From positions 1-34,740 of the forward strand of contig SFGA01000018.1 of NCBI GenBank assembly GCA_004556705.1: a stretch of 34,740 nt of DNA. Direction: 5' to 3'. This DNA is from Ruminococcus sp. GTDB lineage: Bacteria; Bacillota; Clostridia; Oscillospirales; Acutalibacteraceae. Under the pieces are notes generated by a model. That model saw only the letters and a list, made by a program, of their open reading frames with translations. It was not told the DNA's origin and did no database searches. Below, in pieces: positions 15,147 to 23,365 of the stretch. The translations under genes were made by a program, and so were the position numbers. Every line of letters begins with the position of its first letter. Positions within the stretch are counted from its first letter, which is position 1.

Positions 15147-16279
15147 TACAAACTCCTTATTCCATCTAGCAATAAATCGATATCTTCTTCAGTATTGAAA
15201 TATCCCACACTTACTCTAACTGTTCCACCAGATTTATGAGAGTCAATCAAATCATGAATATATGGTGCACAATGATAACCCGTTCTAACTGCCACATCGT
15301 ATTCTTCGCTCAAAATTGTTCCAACATCATTTGCACTATATCCATCCACATTGAAGGAAAGAACACTAGTGTGATGCGTCGGCAAATACAACTTAACTCC
15401 GATCGCCCTCAACCCCTGAATTAGTCGTTCCATCAATTGTGCTTTTTTGTCGGCTATAACAGATATTCCGGTTGCTTTTAGCCATTTCAAAGAAGCGTTC
15501 AAGCTTGATATAGCAATGATATTCGCACTACCTACTTCAAAACCCACCGGAGAATCAGAAGCCATATTTAAGTTTAGTGAATCTGAACCTGTTCCTCCGG
15601 CAAGCACTGTTGCCAAGCGTGCTGTATATGCCGAAACAAAACCACCGATCCCCCAGGATGCGTACAGGTTCTTGTGACCTGCAAAAATGACATAATCAAT
15701 ATTAGACTTTTCCATGTTAAGGGATTCGAGACCAGCGGATTGCGAAGCATCAACAACAACTATTGCATCATGTTGCTTTGCAAGTTCTGTAATCGCTTCA
15801 ATTGGAACAATTGCCCCTGTTACATTGCTTACATGATTCACGAATACATAATCTGGTGAATTTTGAGAAAACAGCTTTTCCGCCTCGTCTCTGTCAAATT
15901 CTTGAGTCTGTGAATCAAATGGCAAAAGAACAATCTCAAAATTATACCTTTCCTTCATCAAATGGAGAGGACGCGCTATCGCATTGTGCTCGAAGGGGGT
16001 GATATAAACCGTCTTATATTCATCCCACTCTAATCCCATGATAATTTGGTTAGCCGCTATGGTTGCGGACGGTGTGAAAACCACATTATTAGGGTTCTCT
16101 ACACCAAGCAACTCCGCCATCAAGTATCTAGTTTCATCCACTACCTTCATAGCATCAGATGCAACCTTATAGCTACCTCTGCCAACATTCACCGCCATAT
16201 TCCGTTGTGTATAATCTACTGCCTGATACACTTCTTCCGGCTTCGGAAATGTTGTAGCGGCGTTATCCAAATAAATCAT
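15146..16279 (-). CDS. sspA: SspA cysteine desulfurase
   Basis: 377 residues, class V aminotransferase fold. It takes sulfur from L-cysteine as an enzyme persulfide for phosphorothioation. PLP-binding Lys203 lies in FAGHKNLYASWG, with D177-S179-Q180 and H98/N99 in the cofactor pocket. The catalytic Cys337 is in RTGYHCAPY, the SufS/CsdA-like form, followed by GTVRVSVGYFN. Length and motifs are complete. It lies nine bases after sspC and shares a TAATG junction with the helicase gene. Alone it could be any desulfurase, but its place inside the ssp operon decides the role. It could also supply the Fe-S cluster of SspD. Confidence 0.88.
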   Translation of the reverse strand: MIYLDNAATTFPKPEEVYQAVDYTQRNMAVNVGRGSYKVASDAMKVVDETRYLMAELLGVENPNNVVFTPSATIAANQIIMGLEWDEYKTVYITPFEHNAIARPLHLMKERYNFEIVLLPFDSQTQEFDRDEAEKLFSQNSPDYVFVNHVSNVTGAIVPIEAITELAKQHDAIVVVDASQSAGLESLNMEKSNIDYVIFAGHKNLYASWGIGGFVSAYTARLATVLAGGTGSDSLNLNMASDSPVGFEVGSANIIAISSLNASLKWLKATGISVIADKKAQLMERLIQGLRAIGVKLYLPTHHTSVLSFNVDGYSANDVGTILSEEYDVAVRTGYHCAPYIHDLIDSHKSGGTVRVSVGYFNTEEDIDLLLDGIRSL

Positions 16280-16288
16280 AAGCTCTCC

Positions 16289-19200
16289 TTAGTCTATAAT
16301 ATCTTCTATCAGTTGCGCTAAAATAGCCAACTGTTCGTCGGTTTCCAGCGCTCCGTTATACTCTTCGAAAACGGCACGCAAATTGTTGATAACAGTTTTA
16401 CCAAGTGGCGATATGGTGCTAGATGAGAATGTCTTTTCAAGTTTAGTTCCCGTAAGAGATATAGAAACCATGCATCCATTTTCGCCCGACACAGAATCTT
16501 CATGATAATCGTTGATCTTCGTAATTGCATCAGCAACATCTTTGATGAAGTTGCTAGCCAACGAATCATTCCAATCCTCAATCTCCATAGAGGCAAATTC
16601 ATACATCAGCTCATCCAAAATCGCATCATCATCATAGGTAGAAATCTTTGATGCAAATCCGAGAAGTGCATTGGAATTAGAATCAAACACATGCTTCTTA
16701 GTGCTATCAGGAAGTTTCTTATACCAAGCCATCATCGACTTTGCCAATCCGCCTTGATATCCCGGCATAAACAGGGCGATCAACATTTTGCTAATCTCCA
16801 TTCTGCAATTCTTGATATGACCATCAAAAAACGCTTTGCATCGCATAATGCTTTCCGCGCAGTTTTGCAGTTGGTTTTCTGCAGCAAAGATAGAAACAAA
16901 TGAATCAAAAACCAGCTCTCTTGAATTGATCTCAAACTTCATCAATTCTCTTCTAAAACTATCGAATTGAGTATCAATCGTTCTTGCTTCGCCATTCTCC
17001 CAGTACGACTTAAACTTTTTGGTATACTCGGGCAAAGATCGAATCCAGTTTTGCATGCTTTTAACAACGCTGTAGATATGATTTATACTAGTTGTTCTTA
17101 TATCTACGTTTTCTTTGAAAATCTGTTCTAGATTTTCCAAATACTGTTCTTTCTCAGCCGTTCCCGCTTCAATCAATAGCTGATAGTTTGCCGGGGCATC
17201 GTTCAAACTAGCTAGCAGACTCGGAGTAAGCTCCATTTCTTTATCTTTGAAATAGAAAATGACGCCTTCCTTATACTGGCGAAGCTCATATGCTATTAAA
17301 ATCGGAATGATACCTTTTCTTAGTCCATAAGGAGCTGTACATAGAGTCTGGTACAGCTGTTCAAAATTGTTTTTTGCCACTTCGCAATCAGCAATAAATG
17401 TATGAATTCTTTCTAGCACTTCATTTAATCCAGCATCTTCAGTTCGAGGGTTCCGATCTAATCCTGTTCGTGAAAGAACGGACTTGAAGATACTTACTTC
17501 TTGACCATATCCATCCATACAAGGGATAATATTGCTATCCGCATAATCTAATATTTGCTGAATAACGAGATCGCGGCCTTTAATGTTTTGTGCATTGAGC
17601 ACATTCTTATTAACCATCTCGTTATTAATGATCGGAGTAAGATTATAACAATCATTGCATATACGCGAAATTGCCTGGATTAAACGCACCTGACTATCAA
17701 TATCTAACAACTCTACACAATTCAAATAAATACTGTATTGACTGCGAGGCGCAAACATCAGATCAATATGAGATTGAATACGTCTAATAAGATCCTGTTC
17801 ATATATCTCCATCTCTTCCATATAGTGAGGATCAGGATTTTGAATATTTTCCTCTTTCAATCGTGCTATTGCTTCAATTCGTTTCAGCACTTCCAGCTGG
17901 TCAAAATCCAAGTCAGAAATGCAAATGATTATCTGGGGATGATTAGCAAATTTTTTGATTTTACTTTCTATCCGTTCTCTATCTACAGAAGCATCTCCTA
18001 CGATATAAACAATCAATCCATCATACTGATACTTTGTTAAAAGTTGTTTGGCATTTTTAAAGCTAATAAACTCTTTGGCACCCATGTATATCTTTTTAAA
18101 ATACCTAAGGATACTAAATCTGTCATTGTGTTCTCTCGGAAAAACAAATCCGTTATCGCATATTTCATTCAGCATTTCGCCGACATTAACTTTTACAGAC
18201 TTGCTTTTCACATAAGCTTCGACGCTTTTTTGTACATCCACGCCATTTGCTGTTAGCAAAACGTATTCGGATGTATCGCGCTGCGAAACAATGTGTTCTT
18301 TTTGCAAAAACCTCATCGCTTGCTCGAAAACAGCATCATCCATCAATAATGCTGCTTTCAAGTGAGCTTTGGTATTTTTCAAGCGTTCGTTGCCGATCAT
18401 GCTGATAACCGCCATAGCTTGTAAAATGTGCACTTGAGCTTCCTCTTTTGCTTGTCTCAAAGCTGCATCTGTCTTTTTCCAAATGCTATGTACTTTAGCA
18501 TTGAATACTTCTTTTCTAAATAACTCTTCAAAATACATATAAATATAATCCGGCGTAATGAACTCGATCGCTTCGTGTTCTTTTTTTAAAAAGTCCTGAA
18601 AAGTGAATTCTCCGTCTTGAGCTAAAAAAGTAAACAATGTTCTCTCGTTTTGACCAACAAGTTCACTGATATTCAAAAGCGCATATGCGCTCAAAGGAGT
18701 CAAAGGGAAGCAACCATAAAGCAACTTTTCTTCCAAAGAATCTGGCGCCAGATCGCTGAACACATCAATCAATGACGACTTATTGCATACCTCAACAAAC
18801 GTTGCTTGATGGCTCTTTTTAAACGCTGCGAAAGACGCATCCTTAACAATAGCATTGGATATCAATTCGTAGCTTTGTTCAGAGGAAGCAACGAATTTTA
18901 TATGCTTGAATCTTCCTTCAACAGTCTTAAAACTATCGCTCGAAGAATAATCAAGTATTTCCTTGTGCGTAATACAAGTAAAATGGATTTGCTTCTTTCC
19001 ACTTCTCGACGCTAGTTCAGCAACATCTTGAATAATCTTAAAATTGAGCATTTTGCTCTTATCGATATTTGATTCGAGAAATTTGCTAAACTCGTCAAAT
19101 ATGATATTGATACCGGAATATTCTGTTTGTTCTACTAAAGCATCTACCACAGACTGATATAGTTTCACAACATCCATATTTGTCATAGGGTTGAAGGCCG

Positions 19201-19879
19201 TACCTGCAGCAATCTGAGGATAGCAGTCACAGAAAGCAGAATATGCTTCTTGATCAAAACGGCACAACCCAACAAGAAGATCTTCCACATTTATTTTCTT
19301 TTTCTTTAATTCTTGAACAAGTTTTTTGTAAGCTTCCGGAAAGTTGGTTTCCCATTTTTTAATAATCGAAATTGCGGAATCAAAATATGTTGCAGGTAAC
19401 AGATGTTGCAGATTAGCTTTTGCAAGAGCGTCGTTGATTGCCAACAAGAACGATTGATTAATATCGTTAAAATTGCTGTTAATAATCACAGGGAGAGTAC
19501 GAATTCCCGATTGAACAATTTCTCGAGCCAAGGCGCCGACTTCTTCATTTACACTATAAATTTTATCACACAGCTCTTCTAAAATAGCAAAATTCTCTTC
19601 GCGCTCATCTTTTGATGCTGCAAACATATCTAATGAAGTTATGGCAGAAAGAACGAGTAATAAATGAGACTTACCCCTACCATACGGACCTACCAATACA
19701 TTAGCTCGGCTTTGTGTATCATTGCTATAATAGAAAGATTTTAAAAACTCTCCGAGAACCCTCACTGACTGTTCAGTAGGAATGTATCCTTTGACTTTCT
19801 CGGGGATATTCAAGTCATATTCTAAGTTGACAGAAGTCTGAAACCCTTCATTTACATGTATAAAATCAGAATATTTCAT
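16289..19879 (-). CDS. sspC: SspC-type large P-loop ATPase
   Basis: 1196 residues. Walker A GPYGRGKS at 64-71 and a Walker B-like NIIFDEFSKFLES near 265-275 place it among the large BrxC/PglY-like ATPases, to which SspC belongs. The rest is long and helical, with a winged-helix-like middle (about 480-560) and an acidic C-terminus. In Ssp systems SspC hydrolyses ATP and is needed for sulfur insertion with SspB and SspD. One base separates its ATG from the sspB stop, and sspA follows after nine bases. A BREX BrxC role is unlikely because no BREX methylase, phosphatase or protease gene is present. Confidence 0.8.
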   Translation of the reverse strand: MKYSDFIHVNEGFQTSVNLEYDLNIPEKVKGYIPTEQSVRVLGEFLKSFYYSNDTQSRANVLVGPYGRGKSHLLLVLSAITSLDMFAASKDEREENFAILEELCDKIYSVNEEVGALAREIVQSGIRTLPVIINSNFNDINQSFLLAINDALAKANLQHLLPATYFDSAISIIKKWETNFPEAYKKLVQELKKKKINVEDLLVGLCRFDQEAYSAFCDCYPQIAAGTAFNPMTNMDVVKLYQSVVDALVEQTEYSGINIIFDEFSKFLESNIDKSKMLNFKIIQDVAELASRSGKKQIHFTCITHKEILDYSSSDSFKTVEGRFKHIKFVASSEQSYELISNAIVKDASFAAFKKSHQATFVEVCNKSSLIDVFSDLAPDSLEEKLLYGCFPLTPLSAYALLNISELVGQNERTLFTFLAQDGEFTFQDFLKKEHEAIEFITPDYIYMYFEELFRKEVFNAKVHSIWKKTDAALRQAKEEAQVHILQAMAVISMIGNERLKNTKAHLKAALLMDDAVFEQAMRFLQKEHIVSQRDTSEYVLLTANGVDVQKSVEAYVKSKSVKVNVGEMLNEICDNGFVFPREHNDRFSILRYFKKIYMGAKEFISFKNAKQLLTKYQYDGLIVYIVGDASVDRERIESKIKKFANHPQIIICISDLDFDQLEVLKRIEAIARLKEENIQNPDPHYMEEMEIYEQDLIRRIQSHIDLMFAPRSQYSIYLNCVELLDIDSQVRLIQAISRICNDCYNLTPIINNEMVNKNVLNAQNIKGRDLVIQQILDYADSNIIPCMDGYGQEVSIFKSVLSRTGLDRNPRTEDAGLNEVLERIHTFIADCEVAKNNFEQLYQTLCTAPYGLRKGIIPILIAYELRQYKEGVIFYFKDKEMELTPSLLASLNDAPANYQLLIEAGTAEKEQYLENLEQIFKENVDIRTTSINHIYSVVKSMQNWIRSLPEYTKKFKSYWENGEARTIDTQFDSFRRELMKFEINSRELVFDSFVSIFAAENQLQNCAESIMRCKAFFDGHIKNCRMEISKMLIALFMPGYQGGLAKSMMAWYKKLPDSTKKHVFDSNSNALLGFASKISTYDDDAILDELMYEFASMEIEDWNDSLASNFIKDVADAITKINDYHEDSVSGENGCMVSISLTGTKLEKTFSSSTISPLGKTVINNLRAVFEEYNGALETDEQLAILAQLIEDIID

Positions 19880-19880
19880 A

Positions 19881-20795
19881 TTACCTCATTCTCTTTTCAT
19901 AATACTCGCGCATAACGCCTTCGGGTGTTCTATTATCATTAACATACACCATATCCAATCCAGCGGTGCGATTAAGCGTTATATATCCAGAAACTCTTAA
20001 TTGATCAAGATACTCATTTATGAGTACTCTATCGAGATTGAACACCTTTCCAATATTGTTGGCATCATTTATAAGCGACTCGATGCTAACCGATTCTTTG
20101 CCCTCTTCAATGTTGTCTAAAATAACATACAGTACCGCCATTTTGTCGAGCAATTCGCGAGCGGGAGGCGTTTTTACATAAGTTCCCTTTTTGTTAGCGC
20201 TTTTACGAATCAATCCTAACTCTATCAAAGGGCAACTAAGACTCTCCTCGGGGTCTTCTGCAAAATCGGTAGTATTATACATTCTAAGAATACTTGCGCA
20301 ATCATCAGCAAACAGCCTTTCAGAGAATGTTGCGCCTTCAGCAAGCCGTTTATTAAGTTCTTCTTTGCACTTTTCGATCATATCATCTTTTGTAAAATCT
20401 TGTCCATCATAATTATTAAAAAAGATGTCCCAAGCAACACTCAAGCCCTCTGCGTTTTTGACAATATTATAATGCAACAAAAACAATGTAAATACATCAT
20501 CGAAGTATCGATCGTATTGATCAACTACTTCTCCAAACTTTTCCGTAAGAATTTGCTCTCGGGCTCTACCAACAGGAGCTCGTTCTTCTGTTAAACCGGT
20601 AGCTCTCAGCCAGTAGCGTATAGATTTAACCATCTTGCTACCAACGCCCAGGATTTCCATCGCATCATCCCTTGAAAAAAGCGTCGGAAAGGCTTGGACA
20701 CATCGCATCCCTTTTCTGAGCCAACCCTCACGGATATTGAAAGATTCATTGCCTTTCAATTTAACCTTTGTTAGTTTTTCTTGTTTATTTATCAT
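19881..20795 (-). CDS. sspB: SspB DUF4007 nickase-type protein
   Basis: 304 residues. The N-terminal DUF4007 region shows the family pattern: NESFNIREGWLRKG at 16-29, then FSRDDAMEILGVGSKMVKSI and RYWLRATGL. The C-terminal part (about 200-300) looks like winged helices. In characterised systems SspB nicks DNA at the target so that sulfur can be put into the backbone. The gene overlaps the end of sspD by 11 bases and is one base from sspC, which fixes its role. I see no canonical nuclease motif by eye; the activity is known from the family. Confidence 0.85.
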   Translation of the reverse strand: MINKQEKLTKVKLKGNESFNIREGWLRKGMRCVQAFPTLFSRDDAMEILGVGSKMVKSIRYWLRATGLTEERAPVGRAREQILTEKFGEVVDQYDRYFDDVFTLFLLHYNIVKNAEGLSVAWDIFFNNYDGQDFTKDDMIEKCKEELNKRLAEGATFSERLFADDCASILRMYNTTDFAEDPEESLSCPLIELGLIRKSANKKGTYVKTPPARELLDKMAVLYVILDNIEEGKESVSIESLINDANNIGKVFNLDRVLINEYLDQLRVSGYITLNRTAGLDMVYVNDNRTPEGVMREYYEKRMR

Positions 20796-22530
20796 CAGAG
20801 TATCCCTTTCCTCTAGGCAAAAGCACTCTTCTCATATAGCAACCACCCGTATAATGGTTAATACATTCGAAACAATGTATGCACTTGTTTTCGTCTATCA
20901 AGTACTTATACTCGGTGTCGCCTTTGCCATCTTTAAAAAGTCTGATCGCACTATGTTTGCATACATTTTCACATGCATGGCATCCCGTACACAGTTGAAA
21001 TTTGGTGATCTGACATTTGAATTTCAATTCAATTTCATTAATCTTCGTTTTCCCTGCAATCGGAGTGGATAGTATCGTTATTTTTAATTCGTTAGTTCCA
21101 CGTCGTCCTTGAAGTTTTATGATCGGTTGCTTGGTTTTGAAATCTAAAATATAGACTTCTCCTAAGCGCTCTTTACCCATAGTGAAATCTAACAAGCCAA
21201 ATGGTTTAAAAAACTCATACAAATCATCAGATATGGGCTTATTTAACACGTAGTTAAACGATTTTGCATCTGTTGCGCAAGGTTTAAACGAAATTGCGAC
21301 ATTTTTGCTAAGTTCAATACCAGCACCGCCTTGACGAGCTTTCCATCCACCGCTTGTAACATATTCTTCTGGATCTTCTTTACCCATTTTTACGGCAAAA
21401 TCAAGCAATATATCTCGAAAACGTTTGTGCTGTTCTGGCATATAAATACTTGCTAAAAATTGTGACCAACCACTGTTATTCGGGCAACACCAGCACCCAA
21501 CCCTTGTATAGCCAAGTCTGTATGCTTCATTAAAATCAATACCCGTCGTGAGCAAATAAAGCCAAATATCGTAATCCATCCAGTCAATTATTGGAGATGC
21601 CACCAACTGTTGCGTAATCTTCTTGCCTTGAGAGGAACGTTCGTACGTATTACGGCTCGCCGACTCATTTCGCCTTATGCCATAAAAAGTCAAAACTGTC
21701 TTTCTTCCACTAAACGTTTTTTTGATTTTTTCACCGATAAATCCAGTTTTGAAAATTGTGCAGCACCATCTCAAAGTACGACTGGGTGGGCCGAATGTTT
21801 CACACAGGTTAAAAAAATCTTGTTCTTTGTTTTCTGCACGCAACATAGGCGTTCTCTTGTTCGTAGCTCGAAAGCGCTCTACATACTCATAGGTTTGAGG
21901 AAACTCAAGGGTTGTGTTTCCGAAAATGTGTATTATTGAAGGGTTACCAGTAGCTTTTCTTACAAGATCACTTACAACAGTTGAGTCCTTACCGCCAGAA
22001 AACGATACAAATGCTGCATTCAAGTCATCATTGAGATACTTCTTGGAATACTGTGCAATGTAACTTTTTGCTTCGGATGTAATATAGTCGTATCTTATCG
22101 CGTTTGCTTTTATCCACTTTGAAACCATCTTATCAAAGTATACATATGTATTCTGATCCTTCAGTTCACACAACTTTTCTCTAATGAAATTTGGATCATA
22201 GTTTTTCGAGTTAGTAACGGAAAAAGGAATTTTCTTTCCATTAATGTAATATCTGTTGCCAGAACCGTTCCAAACTGAATCCTTAACAAAACAGAACGGC
22301 TTGCCGATCATAATTTCAATTAACAAGCGTTCTTCGGGGAAGACAGGACGCGCATCGGAAGTAAAATACTCACCTCTACAACCACAAATCGGACAAACTT
22401 CATCATAAACTGGTATGTTGCAATTTGAACACCAGTACAGTTTGCTTTCGACTTTTGTTCTTGCACCGCATATCGAACACTCGCTACTTTCAACGTTTAT
22501 ATTGCAATTCTTGCAAAAATATTTTATCAC
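20785..22530 (-). CDS. sspD: SspD PAPS-reductase-like sulfur transferase with zinc ribbons and ferredoxin domain
   Basis: 581 residues. Two CxxC...CxxC zinc ribbons (6-21 and 34-49) are followed by a PP-loop ATP-pyrophosphatase core with SFSGGKDST (176-184), RWCC at 254-257 and RVGCWCCP at 343-350. A C-terminal 2[4Fe-4S] ferredoxin domain has ligands C514, C517, C520, C524 and C550, C553, C556, C564. PP-loop SspD/DndC proteins activate the DNA phosphate with ATP and pass sulfur from the desulfurase; the ferredoxin would supply electrons or extra clusters. The start is GTG at 22530 behind AGGAG, 23 bases after the XRE gene. It is the first ssp gene of the operon. The extra metal domains make it longer than minimal SspD and resemble archaeal/clostridial PAPS-reductase relatives. 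Confidence 0.88.
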   Translation of the reverse strand: MIKYFCKNCNINVESSECSICGARTKVESKLYWCSNCNIPVYDEVCPICGCRGEYFTSDARPVFPEERLLIEIMIGKPFCFVKDSVWNGSGNRYYINGKKIPFSVTNSKNYDPNFIREKLCELKDQNTYVYFDKMVSKWIKANAIRYDYITSEAKSYIAQYSKKYLNDDLNAAFVSFSGGKDSTVVSDLVRKATGNPSIIHIFGNTTLEFPQTYEYVERFRATNKRTPMLRAENKEQDFFNLCETFGPPSRTLRWCCTIFKTGFIGEKIKKTFSGRKTVLTFYGIRRNESASRNTYERSSQGKKITQQLVASPIIDWMDYDIWLYLLTTGIDFNEAYRLGYTRVGCWCCPNNSGWSQFLASIYMPEQHKRFRDILLDFAVKMGKEDPEEYVTSGGWKARQGGAGIELSKNVAISFKPCATDAKSFNYVLNKPISDDLYEFFKPFGLLDFTMGKERLGEVYILDFKTKQPIIKLQGRRGTNELKITILSTPIAGKTKINEIELKFKCQITKFQLCTGCHACENVCKHSAIRLFKDGKGDTEYKYLIDENKCIHCFECINHYTGGCYMRRVLLPRGKGYSDDK

Positions 22531-22553
22531 GAGTTCTACTCCTGTTCTTTGAA

Positions 22554-22766
22554 TTATTGATTGTTTTCAGGGATCATTTCCATAATGTCGCTGATATCAC
22601 AATTTAAGGCTATGCACACTTTTTGCAATACCTCAGTGTTCACATTTTCGTTTTTAGCAAGCTTAGTTACAGAAGCAGAACTAATGCCTGCTGCCGCTTG
22701 CAAATCTTTCTTTTTCATATCTTTGTCAATAAGCAATTTCCAAAGTTTCTTATAACTGATAGCCAC
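22554..22766 (-). CDS. XRE/Cro-type regulator of the island
   Basis: 70 residues forming a single five-helix Cro/CI DNA-binding domain: LWKLLIDKDMKKKDLQAAAG, SSASVTKLAKNENV, LQKVCIALNCDISDIMEM. It starts with GTG at 22766 behind GAGGTG. It is the first gene of the transcript, 23 bases before sspD, directly behind a strong promoter with a palindrome at the expected start site. It most likely represses its own operon and thereby sets the level of the phosphorothioation genes. Confidence 0.85.
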   Translation of the reverse strand: MAISYKKLWKLLIDKDMKKKDLQAAAGISSASVTKLAKNENVNTEVLQKVCIALNCDISDIMEMIPENNQ

Positions 22767-22779
22767 TTGAACACCTCGA

Positions 22780-22792
22780 TAATAATTTATTA
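22780..22792. promoter_or_regulatory. Palindromic operator candidate
   Basis: TAATAA-T-TTATTA is a perfect 6-bp inverted repeat around one base, at the predicted transcription start of the XRE-ssp operon and upstream of the regulator's ribosome site. It is suitable for an XRE dimer, though AT-rich palindromes also arise by chance. Confidence 0.45.
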
Positions 22793-22797
22793 CTTAA

Positions 22798-22826
22798 AGT
22801 ATAACATATACATACATTCTTGTCAA
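22798..22826 (-). promoter_or_regulatory. Sigma-A promoter of the XRE-ssp operon
   Basis: On the minus strand TTGACA (22821-22826) and TATACT (22798-22803) are spaced by 17 bases. No other comparably strong minus-strand promoter is evident down to 5904, so one transcript may cover the whole 17-kb island. Confidence 0.85.
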
Positions 22827-22938
22827 CAGAAATTCGTGCGTTCACAAGATTTTTTCTCTTGAACGTCAAGAAATTCTTTTTGGATCTACTTCTTCTTGTT
22901 TCCAACTTCTAACATAACTATAGTTTTTTTGTGGCTCT

Positions 22939-22970
22939 TTTTCTTTGTCTACTGCGGTGCAAATTTTGAC
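22939..22970 (+). repeat. Dispersed ~32-bp motif, copy B
   Basis: TTTTCTTTGTCTACTGCGGT followed by GCAAATTTTGAC, abutting a promoter. It matches copies at 111-141 and 5230-5261. A minus-strand frame across 22866-23111 reads through it (KICTAVDKEKEPQ), but that frame has no ribosome site or family signature. Confidence 0.5.
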
Positions 22971-22999
22971 TTGAATCAGGTGCTGTTCAGAGTTATAAT
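22971..22999 (+). promoter_or_regulatory. Promoter reading outward from the island
   Basis: TTGAAT (22971-22976) and TATAAT (22994-22999) with 17-base spacing on the plus strand. It would drive a short RNA including the hairpin at 23019-23042 and run toward the tRNA fragment. The interval 22827-23209 holds no gene I can support. Confidence 0.6.
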
Positions 23000-23018
23000 A
23001 ACCGTATAAAAAGCGGTC

Positions 23019-23042
23019 GCCTCTCGAGTAAATGCGAGAGGC
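23019..23042 (+). other. Perfect 8-bp hairpin downstream of the outward promoter
   Basis: GCCTCTCG pairs with CGAGAGGC across an 8-base loop, about 15 bases after the predicted start of the transcript from 22971-22999. No T-run follows, so it is not a standard terminator. It may be part of a small RNA or a binding site near the island end. Confidence 0.35.
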
Positions 23043-23209
23043 GAGGCGGGCATATGATTCCACGGAAATCCCTGCTGACCACATAACAGACCACCTACCG
23101 TTTCGGAGCACTCGGAAACAGTGGAGATAAGAGTGCCGAAGAGCGCGGTTTTCCGAGCGGAAAGGGGCGGAAAAAGCTATTTTTAGCGGAAATTGCCTTC
23201 ATAGGTCCG

Positions 23210-23254
23210 TTTGGGAGCAAGATGCCGGGTGTTCGAGTCACCTCACTCCGACCA
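23210..23254 (+). other. 3' fragment of tRNA-Pro(UGG): integration scar (att site)
   Basis: The sequence starts in the anticodon loop (TT-TGG-GA at 23210-23216). It continues with the variable region and the T-arm GGGTG-TTCGAGT-CACCT (23227-23243), then the acceptor strand CACTCCG, discriminator A and encoded CCA (23244-23254). These are the last 45 bases of a proline tRNA. The bases before 23210 do not pair to complete the anticodon stem, and no D-arm or 5' acceptor (CGGAGTG) is present. A tRNA 3' half of this kind is the footprint left at the far end of an island inserted by a tyrosine integrase. The intact tRNA should be at the other end, left of the window. Amino-acid identity is from the anticodon and acceptor. 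Confidence 0.8.
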
Positions 23255-23295
23255 AATAAGTCCGATGGTTTTGATACGAAACCGTCGGACTTATT
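23255..23295 (+). terminator. Terminator-like inverted repeat behind the tRNA fragment
   Basis: AATAAGTCCGATGGTTT pairs over its full length with AAACCGTCGGACTTATT, one G-T pair included. It directly follows the CCA end, as for a tRNA terminator, but no T-run follows (GATTATAG). A plausible original tRNA terminator or processing structure. Confidence 0.5.
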
Positions 23296-23365
23296 GATTA
23301 TAGTAAATTTTATAATGATGTGCTATAATTCATTCTATGTACTTGAATTTGACGGAGAGATAAGC

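Noticed and set aside
16289..19879. BREX system based on the BrxC-like ATPase
   Set aside because: No PglX methylase, PglZ phosphatase, BrxA/B or BrxL gene is present; the DUF4007, PP-loop and desulfurase neighbours point to Ssp.
22866..23111. Minus-strand 81-codon frame near the island end
   Set aside because: It has no credible ribosome site, overlaps the plus-strand promoter, the hairpin and dispersed motif copy B, and resembles no family. It could be a relic of an element gene, but I do not call it.
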